Shown one piece after another: positions 15,839-24,717 of a stretch of DNA of 49,408 nucleotides. Source of the DNA: an uncultured Bacteroidales bacterium. GTDB lineage: Bacteria > Bacteroidota > Bacteroidia > Bacteroidales > UBA932. The stretch spans positions 1-49,408 of the forward strand of contig CABUIX010000008.1 of the NCBI GenBank assembly GCA_902491795.1, written 5' to 3'. The position numbers and the translations under genes are program-made. Positions within the stretch are counted from its first letter, which is position 1. Each line of letters starts with the position of its first letter. The notes beneath the pieces were generated by a model. That model worked only from the letters and a program-made list of their open reading frames with translations. It had not been told where the DNA came from and did no database searches.

Positions 15839-16459
15839 ATGGGTATTGAAATTTTCAGGGCGTTTTTGGTAGGAATCTGCGCTGCTGTCCCGGCCGGGCC
15901 GGTGCTTCTGCTTGTCCTTCAGAAGACGCTGGGCCGAGGGAGGTGCGCCGGGATTCTTACCGGGCTTGGCTCTGCTTTAGTCGACACGATTTTTGCTGCA
16001 ATCGGTCTCTTTGCACTGTCACTGGTTGACGATTTCATACCCCGCCATGAGGCAACGGTGATGGAGATAGGCGGAGGCCTCATCATTCTTATCGGATTGG
16101 GCATTTTCCTGAAGGGCAAGTCGGTGCCTGCGGACAAGCCTGACGAAAACGGCGGACTGTCCCTGTTCGGATGTACTCTCCAGGCTGCCGGAACGGCAAT
16201 CTCGAATCCTGCGGCATTGGCTTACGTACTTGGCCTGCTGTCTGTTCTGGGGCTTGTTGCCGGGGGCATTACCGCGCCTGTATGGGCCGTACTTCTTGCC
16301 GTGGCATGTGGGGAGATGGTATATTGGTCATCCTTGGTGCTTGTCATTTCCCGCTGGTTCAGGGTCAGGGTCGAGACCCTGACAGTTCTCGGCAAGATTG
16401 CTGGGGCTGGAATAATGTGTTTTGGCATAGTGTTGATTATCAAAGGAATATTATTTTAG
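15839..16459 (+). CDS. LysE-type amino-acid exporter family protein
   Basis: 206 residues with about six membrane helices. The LysE signature lies at the N-terminus: AAVPAGPVLLLVLQKTLGRGRCAGILTGLGSALVD. A central loop (GKSVPADKPDENGG) separates the two halves, and SNPAALAYVLGLLSVLG is the second half motif. Such proteins export amino acids or derivatives from the cytoplasm; substrate unknown. ATG 15839 is chosen because the -7 box lies just upstream of it and the extra N-terminus of the longer frame is polar. The stop codon touches the possible GTG start of the PASTA protein. Confidence 0.82.
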   Translation: MGIEIFRAFLVGICAAVPAGPVLLLVLQKTLGRGRCAGILTGLGSALVDTIFAAIGLFALSLVDDFIPRHEATVMEIGGGLIILIGLGIFLKGKSVPADKPDENGGLSLFGCTLQAAGTAISNPAALAYVLGLLSVLGLVAGGITAPVWAVLLAVACGEMVYWSSLVLVISRWFRVRVETLTVLGKIAGAGIMCFGIVLIIKGILF

Positions 16460-16464
16460 TGCAG

Positions 16465-17292
16465 ATGAATCTCAAGACTTTTTTTACCAACTGGATAGTC
16501 AGGAATGTCCTTCTTGCAGTGGCTTTCGTGCTGGTCTTTGCTCTGTTGGCCAACCTGTTGCTGTCTGTGATGACAAGGCATGGCAAGGAAATAGCCGTAC
16601 CTGACTTTACGAACATGACTGTGCAGGAGGCTGCCCGAGTTGCGTCTGCTGCCGGTGTCCAGGTGGCAGTTAGTGATTCCATGTATATCAGCAGATTGAA
16701 ACCCGGGGCTGTCTACAAGCAGATACCTGATGCCGGTGAGCATGTCAAGGAGGGCCGCAAGATACGCTTGAGCGTCAATACCCTGCGTCCGAAACAGGTT
16801 CCGATGCCTTCGCTGGTAGGCTTCTCGTTGAGGCAGGCCAAGGCAGAACTGCAGCGTAATGGCCTCAGGCTCGGAAGACTCATATATGTCAGGGATCTTG
16901 CCACCAACAATGTCATCTCCCAGCAGCGGTTCGGGAGGCAGATTGCGCCGGGCAGGGAAATTCCCAGCGGAACATCGGTCGATCTCGTTCTTGGTCTCAG
17001 TTCGTCTGACGAGATGACCTATGTCCCGGATCTCAGGGGGCAGCAGTATCAGAGGGCGATTGACCTGGCTCAGGAAAGTTCACTCAATGTCGGTAGGCTT
17101 GTGTTCGATTCTTCGGTGAAAGATTATGCTGATTCCGTGAGCGCGTTCGTTTATGCCCAGAGCCCTGAGGCATATGTGCCGTATGTCAGTCCGGCGACGA
17201 TGAAGGATACTCTGGTTGCCAATTCTGTGCGGCGCGGAACCGAAGTGACCCTGCATTTTACAGTTGACAAGAACAGATTGCCGGAGAAATAG
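16465..17292 (+). CDS. PASTA-domain membrane protein
   Basis: 275 residues from ATG 16465 (GTG 16459, overlapping the LysE stop, is an alternative). One N-terminal transmembrane helix (NVLLAVAFVLVFALLANLLLSV) is followed by three PASTA repeats outside the membrane: VPDFTNMTVQEAARVASAAG, PMPSLVGFSLRQAKAELQRNG and VPDLRGQQYQRAIDLAQES. PASTA repeats bind peptidoglycan fragments or act as spacers. There is no kinase or transpeptidase domain. In Bacteroidetes this gene typically sits directly before rluD, as here (3-base gap). Confidence 0.88.
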   Translation: MNLKTFFTNWIVRNVLLAVAFVLVFALLANLLLSVMTRHGKEIAVPDFTNMTVQEAARVASAAGVQVAVSDSMYISRLKPGAVYKQIPDAGEHVKEGRKIRLSVNTLRPKQVPMPSLVGFSLRQAKAELQRNGLRLGRLIYVRDLATNNVISQQRFGRQIAPGREIPSGTSVDLVLGLSSSDEMTYVPDLRGQQYQRAIDLAQESSLNVGRLVFDSSVKDYADSVSAFVYAQSPEAYVPYVSPATMKDTLVANSVRRGTEVTLHFTVDKNRLPEK

Positions 17293-17295
17293 TGT

Positions 17296-18301
17296 ATGGG
17301 AGAGGAAATGTTCGAACATTTCAGGCTGGTCGTTGATGCCGGGCAGGCTCCGATGCGAATTGACAAATACATGTCTTCGCATATGGAGGATACCTCCCGC
17401 AGCCATGTTCAGCAGGCTCTGAAGGAAGGATATGTGCAGATTGGCGATGTGCCGGTCAAGGCCAATTACATTGTCAGGCCGGGTGATGTCATACGGTTCG
17501 TCATGCCGTATCGCCGTAGGGGACTTGAGATATTGCCCCAGGAGATTCCTTTGGACATAGTTTATGAAGATGAGGATGTGCTGGTTGTCAACAAACCGGC
17601 AGGCATGGTGGTACATCCTGGTCACGGCCATTTTGAGGGTACGTTGATCAATGCTCTGGCCCATCATCTGGGCATCTCACAGGGCCCTGATGCGGATGAC
17701 GAGCGGATGGGTATTCTTGTGCACAGGATAGACAAGGACACGAGCGGCCTTCTCGCCGTGGCAAAGAATGACGAGGCACAGCTGAAACTTGCGAAACAGT
17801 TCTATGACCACAGCATAGACCGCAGGTATATTGCGGGGTAACGTCAAGGATGATGAGGGCACGGTGGACTCAAACATCGGGCGTGATCCGAACGACAGGC
17901 TCAGGTACAAGGTATACGATGACCCTGAAAAGGGAAAACATGCAGTGACCCACTACAGGGTGCTTGAACGTTTCGGCTTCGTGACAAGCATTGAATGCAG
18001 GCTGGAAACAGGCCGGACACACCAGATAAGGGTTCACATGTCCAGCCTGGGGTATCCGATTTTCAATGACGAGCGCTATGGCGGGAGCGAGATACGCAAA
18101 GGTACCATATATTCAAAATACAGGCAGTTCATCGCCAATTGTTTCGCGATATGCCCGAGGCAGGCTCTCCATGCGGCCACATTGGGCTTTGAGCATCCAA
18201 GAACCGGGCGCTGGCTGCAGTTTGAGTCTCCGCTTCCGGAAGACATGACCGCTCTTCTGGATAAGTGGCGGAAATACTGCGGTCTGAACGTTCAAGAATG
18301 A
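17296..18301 (+). pseudogene. rluD: 23S rRNA pseudouridine synthase RluD, frameshifted
   Basis: RluD makes pseudouridines in helix 69 of 23S rRNA. The first frame (17296-17841) codes an S4 RNA-binding domain (MRIDKYMSSHMEDTSRSHVQQAL) and the catalytic core with its aspartate in LVHRIDKDTSGL, then stops at TAA 17839-17841. The rest of the protein continues in the +1 frame from about 17836 (GNVKDDEGTVDSNIGRDPNDR ... ETGRTHQIRVHMSSLGYP) to 18301. Relatives read RYIA-LVW-GNVK here; one base stands where nine are expected, consistent with an 8-base deletion. Without repair the product lacks half the catalytic domain. A real mutation, strain mixture or assembly error are all possible. Its stop overlaps the lnt start (ATGA). 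Confidence 0.85.
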
Positions 18302-19926
18302 GAAAGCCTACCGTAACTATACTGATGCTCTGCGTGCTCAGTTCGGTGCTGCTGAGTATTCCCTGGCTTGTGCCTCATGCCGGAGCTGTGGCTCTTGTCG
18401 CATTTGTCCCCCTGCTGTGTGCTGATGCCGTTGCGCGTCAGTATAGAATCAGGCATTTTTGGCTCTATTATTCACTGGCCTTCGTTCTTTGGAATGCGGC
18501 CACCACTTTCTGGGTGTGCGAAGCGACAGTGGGCGGCGGAATTTTTGCCATACTGGCCAATGCCCTGCAGATGAGCATTATTTGGACTCTTTTCCGCTTG
18601 TCGTCGAAAGTCTTGCGCAATGGACCTCTTCCTTATGTTTTCCTTGCTGCAATGTGGATGGCATGGGAGTCAAAATATTTTGATGTTGACATTTCCTGGC
18701 CTTGGCTTGTGCTTGGCCATGCCTTTGCCGGCAGTACGCACAGTGTCCAGTGGTATGAATATACCGGGGTAATGGGAGGTTCGCTGTGGATATGGCTCTG
18801 TAACCTGGGATTTTATGGCATGATAGCGGTTGTGTCCGACGGCAAATGGCAAAAGTGGAATGCAGTTGCCCGTTTCTCCTCAGCATTGGCGATACTCGCA
18901 GTCGTCATTGGACCTCTTGTGCTCTCAAAGTCGATATATGACAGTTACGAGGAAAAGTCGGAGGGGACACTGTCGGTCATAGTTGCCCAGCCGAACTTTG
19001 ATCCGTACAAGAAATTCGAGTCAATGTCGCAGTCTGAGCAGAATGCCGTCGTTCTAGGGCTGTGGGAAAACGAGCTGCAGAAGAAAGATACTTCCGAAAC
19101 GGTTCTTCTCGTTGCTCCTGAGACATTCACCTCAGACCTGATTGTAAACGATGTTCATTCTTCTCCTACTGTTCGGCGTTTCGGGGCTTTTCTTCAAAAA
19201 TATCCCAATGCGGAAATACTCTTCGGGGCGAGTTCTTACGAGATTTTCGACACTCCTGAGGCTCCTGTGATACTGGCCAGAAAATACGGTGACGGGTGGA
19301 TCGTGTCGCGCAACAGCGCTGTGCTTGAGGATGCATCCGGAGACTGCGAACTGTATCACAAGAGCAAACTGGTTGTCGGTACGGAACTTACGCCCTATCC
19401 GAAGATTTTCGTGCCTCTTGACAACTGGCTTTCGGGCCTGCTGAAGGTTCCGGGACTGATGGGGCGTTGTGTGGGGCAGGATGAGGTCTCTTTGCTGCAT
19501 TTCCGCGACAGCATTCCAATTGGCTGCGCGGTATGTTATGAGTCGGTCTATGGAGACTATTGTACCGGGTATGTGCGCAAGGGGGCGAAAGCTCTCGCAG
19601 TCATCACGAATGACGCCTGGTGGGGCGACACTCCCGGCTACAGGCAGCATCTGCGCTTCTCTTCCCTGCGTGCAATAGAATTGAGGCGTGATATCGTAAG
19701 GTGCGGCAACACGGGAATCTCATGTTTCATAGATCAGAAAGGAGACGTCCTGTCAGAAACTCCATGGTGGGTTGAGACTGCCCTTTCAGGAGAGATCAAC
19801 CTGAATTCAGGGGAGACTTTCTATGTGCGCAACGGAGACATGATCGGCAGGGGAAGCCTGCTGGTTTTCCTGCTTCTTGCCGTATTGGCCGTAGTGAGGG
19901 CATTCCTGCCTTCCGAAAAGCTATAA
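18298..19926 (+). CDS. lnt: Apolipoprotein N-acyltransferase
   Basis: 542 residues from ATG 18298, which overlaps the rluD stop as ATGA. Lnt adds the third acyl chain to the N-terminal cysteine of lipoproteins at the periplasmic face of the inner membrane. The first about 215 residues hold several membrane helices, then a nitrilase-like domain with the catalytic triad E275 (LVAPETFT), K357 (YHKSKLVVGTELTPYP) and C413 (GCAVCYESVYGDY), then a last membrane helix (GSLLVFLLLAVLAVV). Its 3' end overlaps ung by 6 bases, tail to tail. Confidence 0.95.
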   Translation: MRKPTVTILMLCVLSSVLLSIPWLVPHAGAVALVAFVPLLCADAVARQYRIRHFWLYYSLAFVLWNAATTFWVCEATVGGGIFAILANALQMSIIWTLFRLSSKVLRNGPLPYVFLAAMWMAWESKYFDVDISWPWLVLGHAFAGSTHSVQWYEYTGVMGGSLWIWLCNLGFYGMIAVVSDGKWQKWNAVARFSSALAILAVVIGPLVLSKSIYDSYEEKSEGTLSVIVAQPNFDPYKKFESMSQSEQNAVVLGLWENELQKKDTSETVLLVAPETFTSDLIVNDVHSSPTVRRFGAFLQKYPNAEILFGASSYEIFDTPEAPVILARKYGDGWIVSRNSAVLEDASGDCELYHKSKLVVGTELTPYPKIFVPLDNWLSGLLKVPGLMGRCVGQDEVSLLHFRDSIPIGCAVCYESVYGDYCTGYVRKGAKALAVITNDAWWGDTPGYRQHLRFSSLRAIELRRDIVRCGNTGISCFIDQKGDVLSETPWWVETALSGEINLNSGETFYVRNGDMIGRGSLLVFLLLAVLAVVRAFLPSEKL

Positions 19927-20589
19927 CTGCCAGTCGATCGGGGTTTTCCCTTCCGACATCAGGATGGCATTTGTCTTTGAGAAATGCCTGCAACCGAAGA
20001 ATGCGCCTCTTGCAAGCGGCGAGGGGTGTGCTGCTTCGAGTATATGGTGCCGGCTCGTGTCAATGAGAGGGGCCTTGCTTTTCGCATAATTGCCCCACAG
20101 CAGGAAGACCACCCCGTCACATTTGTCTGAAATCGTCTTTATCACTGCGTCCGTGAAGGTCTGCCAGCCTATTCCGCTGTGGGAAGTGGGCTCTCCCGCC
20201 CTGACCGTGAGTACAGCGTTGAGCAGAAGCACTCCCTGGGCCTCCCACTTGCTGAGGTCCGTGTTCCCGGACATTCTTATTCCGAGATCATCCTCTATTT
20301 CCTTGAATATGTTCCTGAGTGACGGAGGTGCCGTGACACCCTCGGGAACGGAGAACGAGAGTCCCATTGCCTGTCCCTGGCCGTGGTACGGGTCTTGCCC
20401 GAGTATGACGACTTTTACCTTGTCGATCGGGCACAGGTCAAAGGCTTTGAAAATTTGGCTTCCCGGGGGAAAGATGACTTTGCCTGCCGCTTTCTCGGCA
20501 TGAAGTCTTGCTGACAGTTCACTGAAATAGGGTTTGTCGAATTCGCCCTGGAGGGCGTCTTTCCAACTTTGTTCTATTCTTACGGTCAT
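19921..20589 (-). CDS. ung: Uracil-DNA glycosylase, family 1
   Basis: 222 residues. It removes uracil from DNA to start base-excision repair. The water-activating loop is GQDPYHGQGQAMGLSFSVP with D66 and H69, and the leucine/histidine loop is AHPSPLARGAFFGCRHFSKTN. WGNYAKSK follows VVFLL as expected. It is divergent from coaD, with 37 bases between starts. Confidence 0.97.
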   Translation of the reverse strand: MTVRIEQSWKDALQGEFDKPYFSELSARLHAEKAAGKVIFPPGSQIFKAFDLCPIDKVKVVILGQDPYHGQGQAMGLSFSVPEGVTAPPSLRNIFKEIEDDLGIRMSGNTDLSKWEAQGVLLLNAVLTVRAGEPTSHSGIGWQTFTDAVIKTISDKCDGVVFLLWGNYAKSKAPLIDTSRHHILEAAHPSPLARGAFFGCRHFSKTNAILMSEGKTPIDWQL

Positions 20590-20613
20590 GACGCTAAGTT
20601 ACTCAAAAATCCT

Positions 20614-20621
20614 TAAATTTG
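20614..20621 (+). promoter_or_regulatory. -7 box (TAAATTTG) five bases before coaD
   Basis: TAAATTTG, then TGAGC, then ATG 20627. A leaderless or one-to-two-base leader is predicted. No TTTG is seen 19-20 bases upstream. The longer upstream frame from 20534 would start before the promoter and is rejected. Confidence 0.55.
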
Positions 20622-20626
20622 TGAGC

Positions 20627-21109
20627 ATGAAACGGACAGCATTGTTCCCCGGCTCCTTTGATCCTTTTACGGCCGGGCATCTGAATATTCTGGAGCGGGC
20701 ACTTACCATGTTTGACGAGGTGGTAATTGCTGTCGGAATCAATCAGGACAAGGTGGGATTCTTCACGAATCCGCAAAAGGAAGACATAATCAGGCAGGCT
20801 GTTTCCGGCATGGACAACGTGCGCGTGGCCGTGTACGAATGTCTTACCGTTGATGTCTGCCGTGAACTTGGAATCCATCATATTGTGCGCGGAGTGCGCA
20901 ACATGATAGATTTCGAGAACGAAAGGGCAATAGCCGACGCCAACAGGCGGCTTGCTCCGGATATAGAGACCATCATCATCCCGACGGCGCAGGAATTTGC
21001 CCACATCTCATCGTCGGCAGTAAGGGATCTTCTCAGACATCATGGAGATACCAGCCTTTTTCTCCCGAAGGGGGTCAGGCTGCCAGAAGCAACAAATAAT
21101 TCATTATGA
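20627..21109 (+). CDS. coaD: Phosphopantetheine adenylyltransferase
   Basis: 160 residues. It makes dephospho-CoA from phosphopantetheine and ATP, the fourth step of CoA synthesis. The nucleotidyltransferase signature FPGSFDPFTAGHLNI with the TxGH motif is at residues 7-21, RGVRNMIDFENE in the middle, and the ISSSAVRDL region near the C-terminus. It overlaps the next gene by ATGA, implying coupled translation. Confidence 0.97.
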   Translation: MKRTALFPGSFDPFTAGHLNILERALTMFDEVVIAVGINQDKVGFFTNPQKEDIIRQAVSGMDNVRVAVYECLTVDVCRELGIHHIVRGVRNMIDFENERAIADANRRLAPDIETIIIPTAQEFAHISSSAVRDLLRHHGDTSLFLPKGVRLPEATNNSL

Positions 21110-21939
21110 GAATCGGACGTGCACTTGTTACATTACTGGTCCTGATTGTGCTTCCGCTCGGGTCGTTTGCGCAGGACAACTCCGGACAGGATTCTGCTGC
21201 CCGCTATGCCGGGCTTGACAGCTTGCTCACTGAGTTTTATGATGCGCTTGTCCCCGAAGAGCTGGATGTCAAGAACGCCGAGATGGACAGGCTGATAGGG
21301 ACATGCCAGGATTCGTTGACCCGCCAGCATGTTGCCCTGCAGATATTCGATCATTACATGCATGCGCGGATAATGGGGGAGGAGGCTGTGGCCATTCACG
21401 TCTATGATGAGTGGATAGCAAGCGGAAAGGTCAAGACCCGCAGTGAGTTCGAGCAGATGGAGGCCGACATATTCGTAACCTTCAACCGTAATTCACTGCT
21501 TGGCATGAAGGCTGCCGAAGTCACCCTGAAAAAGCCCTGCGGTGCTGAAATGACGATTCCTGCCGGGGGCAGCAAGGCTGTGCTCTTCTTCTACGACACC
21601 TCTTGCGCAAAATGCCGGCTGGAATCACAACTGCTTCCGTCAGTCCTTGAGAAGGTTGAGTTCCCGATGAACTTCTACGCGGTGTACACCGGCGCCGACC
21701 GTGGTGAGTGGCGAGGCTTCCGGAACAAATTCAAGGTCAGGAACCGCAATGTCAAGGTCTTTCATCTCTGGGATCCGGAGATGGATTCTGATTACCAGCT
21801 TATGTATGGTGTGACAGGAACACCCAAGATGTATTTCGTCCTTGAGGACGGGGAAATAATAGGGCGCAGGCTGGAAGTGGTGAATCTTCAGGAAATCATT
21901 CATTATATAACTTTGGTGGAGAATGGCCCGGAAAAATAA
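21106..21939 (+). CDS. Exported thioredoxin-like protein (DUF5106-type)
   Basis: 277 residues with a signal peptide (MRIGRALVTLLVLIVLPLGSFAQ). A helical N-terminal domain of about 130 residues precedes a thioredoxin-like domain: FFYDTSCAKCRLESQLL carries the C-x-x-C pair, and VTGTPKMYFVLEDGEIIG holds the cis-proline strand. This is the layout of DUF5106 thiol-disulfide proteins of Bacteroidetes, probably periplasmic. It is coupled to coaD by ATGA. Partner proteins are unknown. Confidence 0.82.
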   Translation: MRIGRALVTLLVLIVLPLGSFAQDNSGQDSAARYAGLDSLLTEFYDALVPEELDVKNAEMDRLIGTCQDSLTRQHVALQIFDHYMHARIMGEEAVAIHVYDEWIASGKVKTRSEFEQMEADIFVTFNRNSLLGMKAAEVTLKKPCGAEMTIPAGGSKAVLFFYDTSCAKCRLESQLLPSVLEKVEFPMNFYAVYTGADRGEWRGFRNKFKVRNRNVKVFHLWDPEMDSDYQLMYGVTGTPKMYFVLEDGEIIGRRLEVVNLQEIIHYITLVENGPEK

Positions 21940-22156
21940 GAAATACACGGGTGTCGATCCGGCCTATCTGGACAGACACAAGGACTCCCTTAAACGAATT
22001 TACCGCAAGTCGGTGCTGTTCAACCAGCAGGAACTTGCGGCAATCGATGAGTATTGCAGACGCTTCAAGGTCTCGTCACGTTCGGCGTTGATACGCCAGG
22101 CTCTGATGGCTCATGTGATGGAAGGCCTTGAGGAGAATCATCCGACACTGTTCTAG
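21923..22156 (+). CDS. Small ribbon-helix-helix-like protein
   Basis: 77 residues, starting 17 bases inside the end of the DUF5106 gene. The N-terminal third is basic (MARKNKKYTGVDPAYLDRHKDSLKRIYRK). Residues about 32-68 look like a MetJ/Arc-type ribbon-helix-helix: LFNQQELAAIDEYCRRF, then VSSRSALIRQALMAHVME. A DNA-binding role is inferred from this pattern alone. The 3' end overlaps lon by 4 bases, tail to tail. Whether it acts on coaD or lon is unknown. Confidence 0.6.
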   Translation: MARKNKKYTGVDPAYLDRHKDSLKRIYRKSVLFNQQELAAIDEYCRRFKVSSRSALIRQALMAHVMEGLEENHPTLF

Positions 22157-24555
22157 AATATTGCGGCGATCACGTCATCAATGGTCTTTACGTAGATGAA
22201 CTCGAGACCTTTGACGTAGATTTCCTTGATGTCTTCAATATCCCTGCGGTTGTCCTCGGAGATTATTATCGTATGGACACCTGCCCTCTTTGCAGCCAGA
22301 ATCTTCTCCTTGATTCCGCCTACAGGAAGCACCTTGCCTCTCAAGGTCATTTCGCCTGTCATGGCAATTCCCTTCTTGACGGCCTGGCCGCGCAGGGCAG
22401 AAACCATTGAGCTTACCATGGTGATTCCTGCTGAGGGGCCGTCCTTGGGGGTTGCGCCTTCCGGGACATGAATGTGAATGTCCTTTGCTGCAAATTCTTC
22501 GGATGTCATTCTTGCCATTTCCGGGTGAGCCTTGATGTACTGGTAGGCTATTGTCGCCGACTCCTTCATCACGTCACCGAGGTTGCCTGTCATTGTCATG
22601 ACCCCCTTGCCGTTGGAGACGGAACTTTCGACAAACAGTATTTCACCGCCCATCTGGGTCCAGGCGAGTCCGGTGACTACGCCGGGAGCTTCGTTGCCTT
22701 CCTGCTTGTCGTGGAAGGCGGTCGGCAGCCCGAGATACTCCTTGAGATGTTCCTTCTTAATGACCTTGGGCCATTCTTCTCCGAGCGCGATCTTCTTTGC
22801 AGTAACACGGGCAATCTTCGCAATCTGTTTTTCGAGTCCGCGCACGCCTGATTCGTGGGTGTACTGGTCGATGATCATGGCAAGAGCCCCTTTGTCTATC
22901 TTGAGGCTGTCCTTCTCGAGGCCGTGTTCCGCAATCTGCTTGGGCACAAGGAATTTCCTCGCGATTTCCATCTTCTCCTCTGCAAGGTAACCTGTCACGT
23001 TTATCACCTCCATTCGGTCAAGCAGGGCAGGCTGTATGGGCGAGATGCTGTTTGCCGTAGTGATGAAGAGCACATTGCTCAGATCGTAGTCGAGATCCAG
23101 ATAGTTGTCGTGGAAAGTCTTGTTCTGCTCCGGGTCGAGGGCTTCCAGCAGTGCTGAAGAGGGGTCGCCCTTGAAGTCTGAACTGAGTTTGTCTATCTCA
23201 TCGAGCACTATCACGGGGTTGGAGGTGCCTGCCCTGGCTATTCCGTTAAGGATACGGCCAGGCAATGCGCCGACATAGGTTTTCCTGTGACCGCGGATCT
23301 CCGCCTCGTCATGCATTCCTCCGAGCGCAATGCGCACGTATTTCCTTCCCAGAGCCTTTGCGATGGATTTTCCGAGGGATGTCTTTCCGACTCCCGGAGG
23401 CCCGTAGAGGCACAGGATGGGGGATTTCATGTTGCCCTTGAGCTTGAGCACGGCAAGATACTCGATGATTCGTTCCTTGACGGTCTCGAGTCCGAAGTGG
23501 TCATGGTCGAGCACTTTCTGTGCGTGCTTGAGATCAAGGTTATCCTTGCTCATCTCTTCCCAAGGCAACTGGAGCATGAAGTCAAGATAGTTGTACTGCA
23601 CGCTGTAGTCCGGAGACGAGGGGTTGTATTTCTCAAGTTTTGCCAGCTCCTTGTTGAAGGCTTCGGCAATTTCCTTGGGCCATTTCTTCTCGGCGGCGCG
23701 CTCCTTGAAGCGGTCGAACTCCTCGGCGTCGTCCATCCCGAGCTCCTCCTGTATTGTGCGGAGCTGGTTGTTGAGGTAGTATTCCCTCTGCTGCTGGTCG
23801 ATCTCGCTCTTTACCTTCTGGTTGATCTCCTGCTTGATCTTCATCAGTTCAATCTGCATGTCAAGCACTGAAAGCAGCTTCAGGCCGCGGACCTTCACGT
23901 CGTCATATTCGAGAAGGTGCATCCTGGATTCGAAATTCTCGACTTCAATGGTCGTGGCGATGAAGTTCACGAGGAAACGGAAGTCGTCGATGGCCTTCAC
24001 GGCGCCGATGGTTTCGCGTGTCCCGACATTTGAGCTTCTGAGAATCTGTATGGCCTTTTCCTTGAGGGCCTCGCCTATTGCCTTTATGTCAGTGCTGTGG
24101 TTGTCTTCGCGAAGAATGTCGGGAAGATAGTGCACACGGGCGTTGATGTAAGGGTTATAGGCAATGACCGCATCCACCTCCAGGCGCTTGAAGGCCTGCA
24201 GTATGGCTGTGATCGTGCCGTCCGGCATATCCAGTGTCTTGATTATCTTGCAGACGGAACCATAGTGGTAAAGGTCTTCTTCCTGAGGCTCTTCCACCAT
24301 GACATCTTCCTGCGGGACGGCTCCGATGAAGAAACCGTCCTTTTCGGCATCGTGTATCAGTTTTATTGACTTTTCGCGGCCGATGGTTATGGGAAAGATG
24401 GCCCCCGGGAACAGCACCGCATTGCGCAGCGCAAGTATCGGGAGAACATCTGGAAGTTCAGACTCGTCTATTTTTATAGCATTTTCGCCCTGAAAAACCG
24501 GGATGATGCTTACCTCCGCACCGGAAGGTAGGGTGAATTCTTTGTCCAATTTCAT
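22153..24555 (-). CDS. lon: ATP-dependent protease Lon
   Basis: 800 residues. Lon unfolds and degrades damaged and regulatory proteins. The N-terminal LON substrate-binding domain begins PILALRNAVLFPGAIFPITIG (about 40-60), a coiled middle follows, then the AAA module with Walker A GPPGVGKTSLGKS and Walker B VIVLDEIDKL. The C-terminal protease has the catalytic serine in PKDGPSAGITM and the lysine in GGIKEKILAAKRAG. It is monocistronic. No consensus promoter was found between it and HU. Confidence 0.98.
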   Translation of the reverse strand: MKLDKEFTLPSGAEVSIIPVFQGENAIKIDESELPDVLPILALRNAVLFPGAIFPITIGREKSIKLIHDAEKDGFFIGAVPQEDVMVEEPQEEDLYHYGSVCKIIKTLDMPDGTITAILQAFKRLEVDAVIAYNPYINARVHYLPDILREDNHSTDIKAIGEALKEKAIQILRSSNVGTRETIGAVKAIDDFRFLVNFIATTIEVENFESRMHLLEYDDVKVRGLKLLSVLDMQIELMKIKQEINQKVKSEIDQQQREYYLNNQLRTIQEELGMDDAEEFDRFKERAAEKKWPKEIAEAFNKELAKLEKYNPSSPDYSVQYNYLDFMLQLPWEEMSKDNLDLKHAQKVLDHDHFGLETVKERIIEYLAVLKLKGNMKSPILCLYGPPGVGKTSLGKSIAKALGRKYVRIALGGMHDEAEIRGHRKTYVGALPGRILNGIARAGTSNPVIVLDEIDKLSSDFKGDPSSALLEALDPEQNKTFHDNYLDLDYDLSNVLFITTANSISPIQPALLDRMEVINVTGYLAEEKMEIARKFLVPKQIAEHGLEKDSLKIDKGALAMIIDQYTHESGVRGLEKQIAKIARVTAKKIALGEEWPKVIKKEHLKEYLGLPTAFHDKQEGNEAPGVVTGLAWTQMGGEILFVESSVSNGKGVMTMTGNLGDVMKESATIAYQYIKAHPEMARMTSEEFAAKDIHIHVPEGATPKDGPSAGITMVSSMVSALRGQAVKKGIAMTGEMTLRGKVLPVGGIKEKILAAKRAGVHTIIISEDNRRDIEDIKEIYVKGLEFIYVKTIDDVIAAIF

Positions 24556-24645
24556 AGTTCTGCCAAAATGTCAGTAATATATGTATGATTATTCAGGGCG
24601 TGAATATAGTCAATCTCTGTGCCATCGCAAAAACTGACATTCGAT

Positions 24646-24676
24646 TTTGAATAATAAAAAAAATAACATAATTTTG
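24646..24676 (+). promoter_or_regulatory. Promoter of the HU gene
   Basis: TTTG (24646-24649), 19 bases, TAATTTTG (24669-24676), then 41 bases to ATG 24718. The surrounding sequence is AT-rich, fitting a strong promoter. Confidence 0.8.
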
Positions 24677-24717
24677 TCATCTGTTTTGGGTGTTGGCACA
24701 TTTAAAAACATAATATT

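Noticed and set aside
16171..16464. Longer N-terminus for the PASTA protein
   Set aside because: That part overlaps the LysE-type gene in another frame and lacks family similarity; the membrane helix starts just after ATG 16465.
17831..17841. Programmed frameshift in rluD
   Set aside because: GCGGGG is not a convincing slippery site with a stimulator, and a +1 shift would still lack three conserved residues; loss of 8 bases fits better.
22468..23871. Long plus-strand open frames opposite lon
   Set aside because: They are shadows of the lon coding strand with no recognisable domain, promoter or start context.
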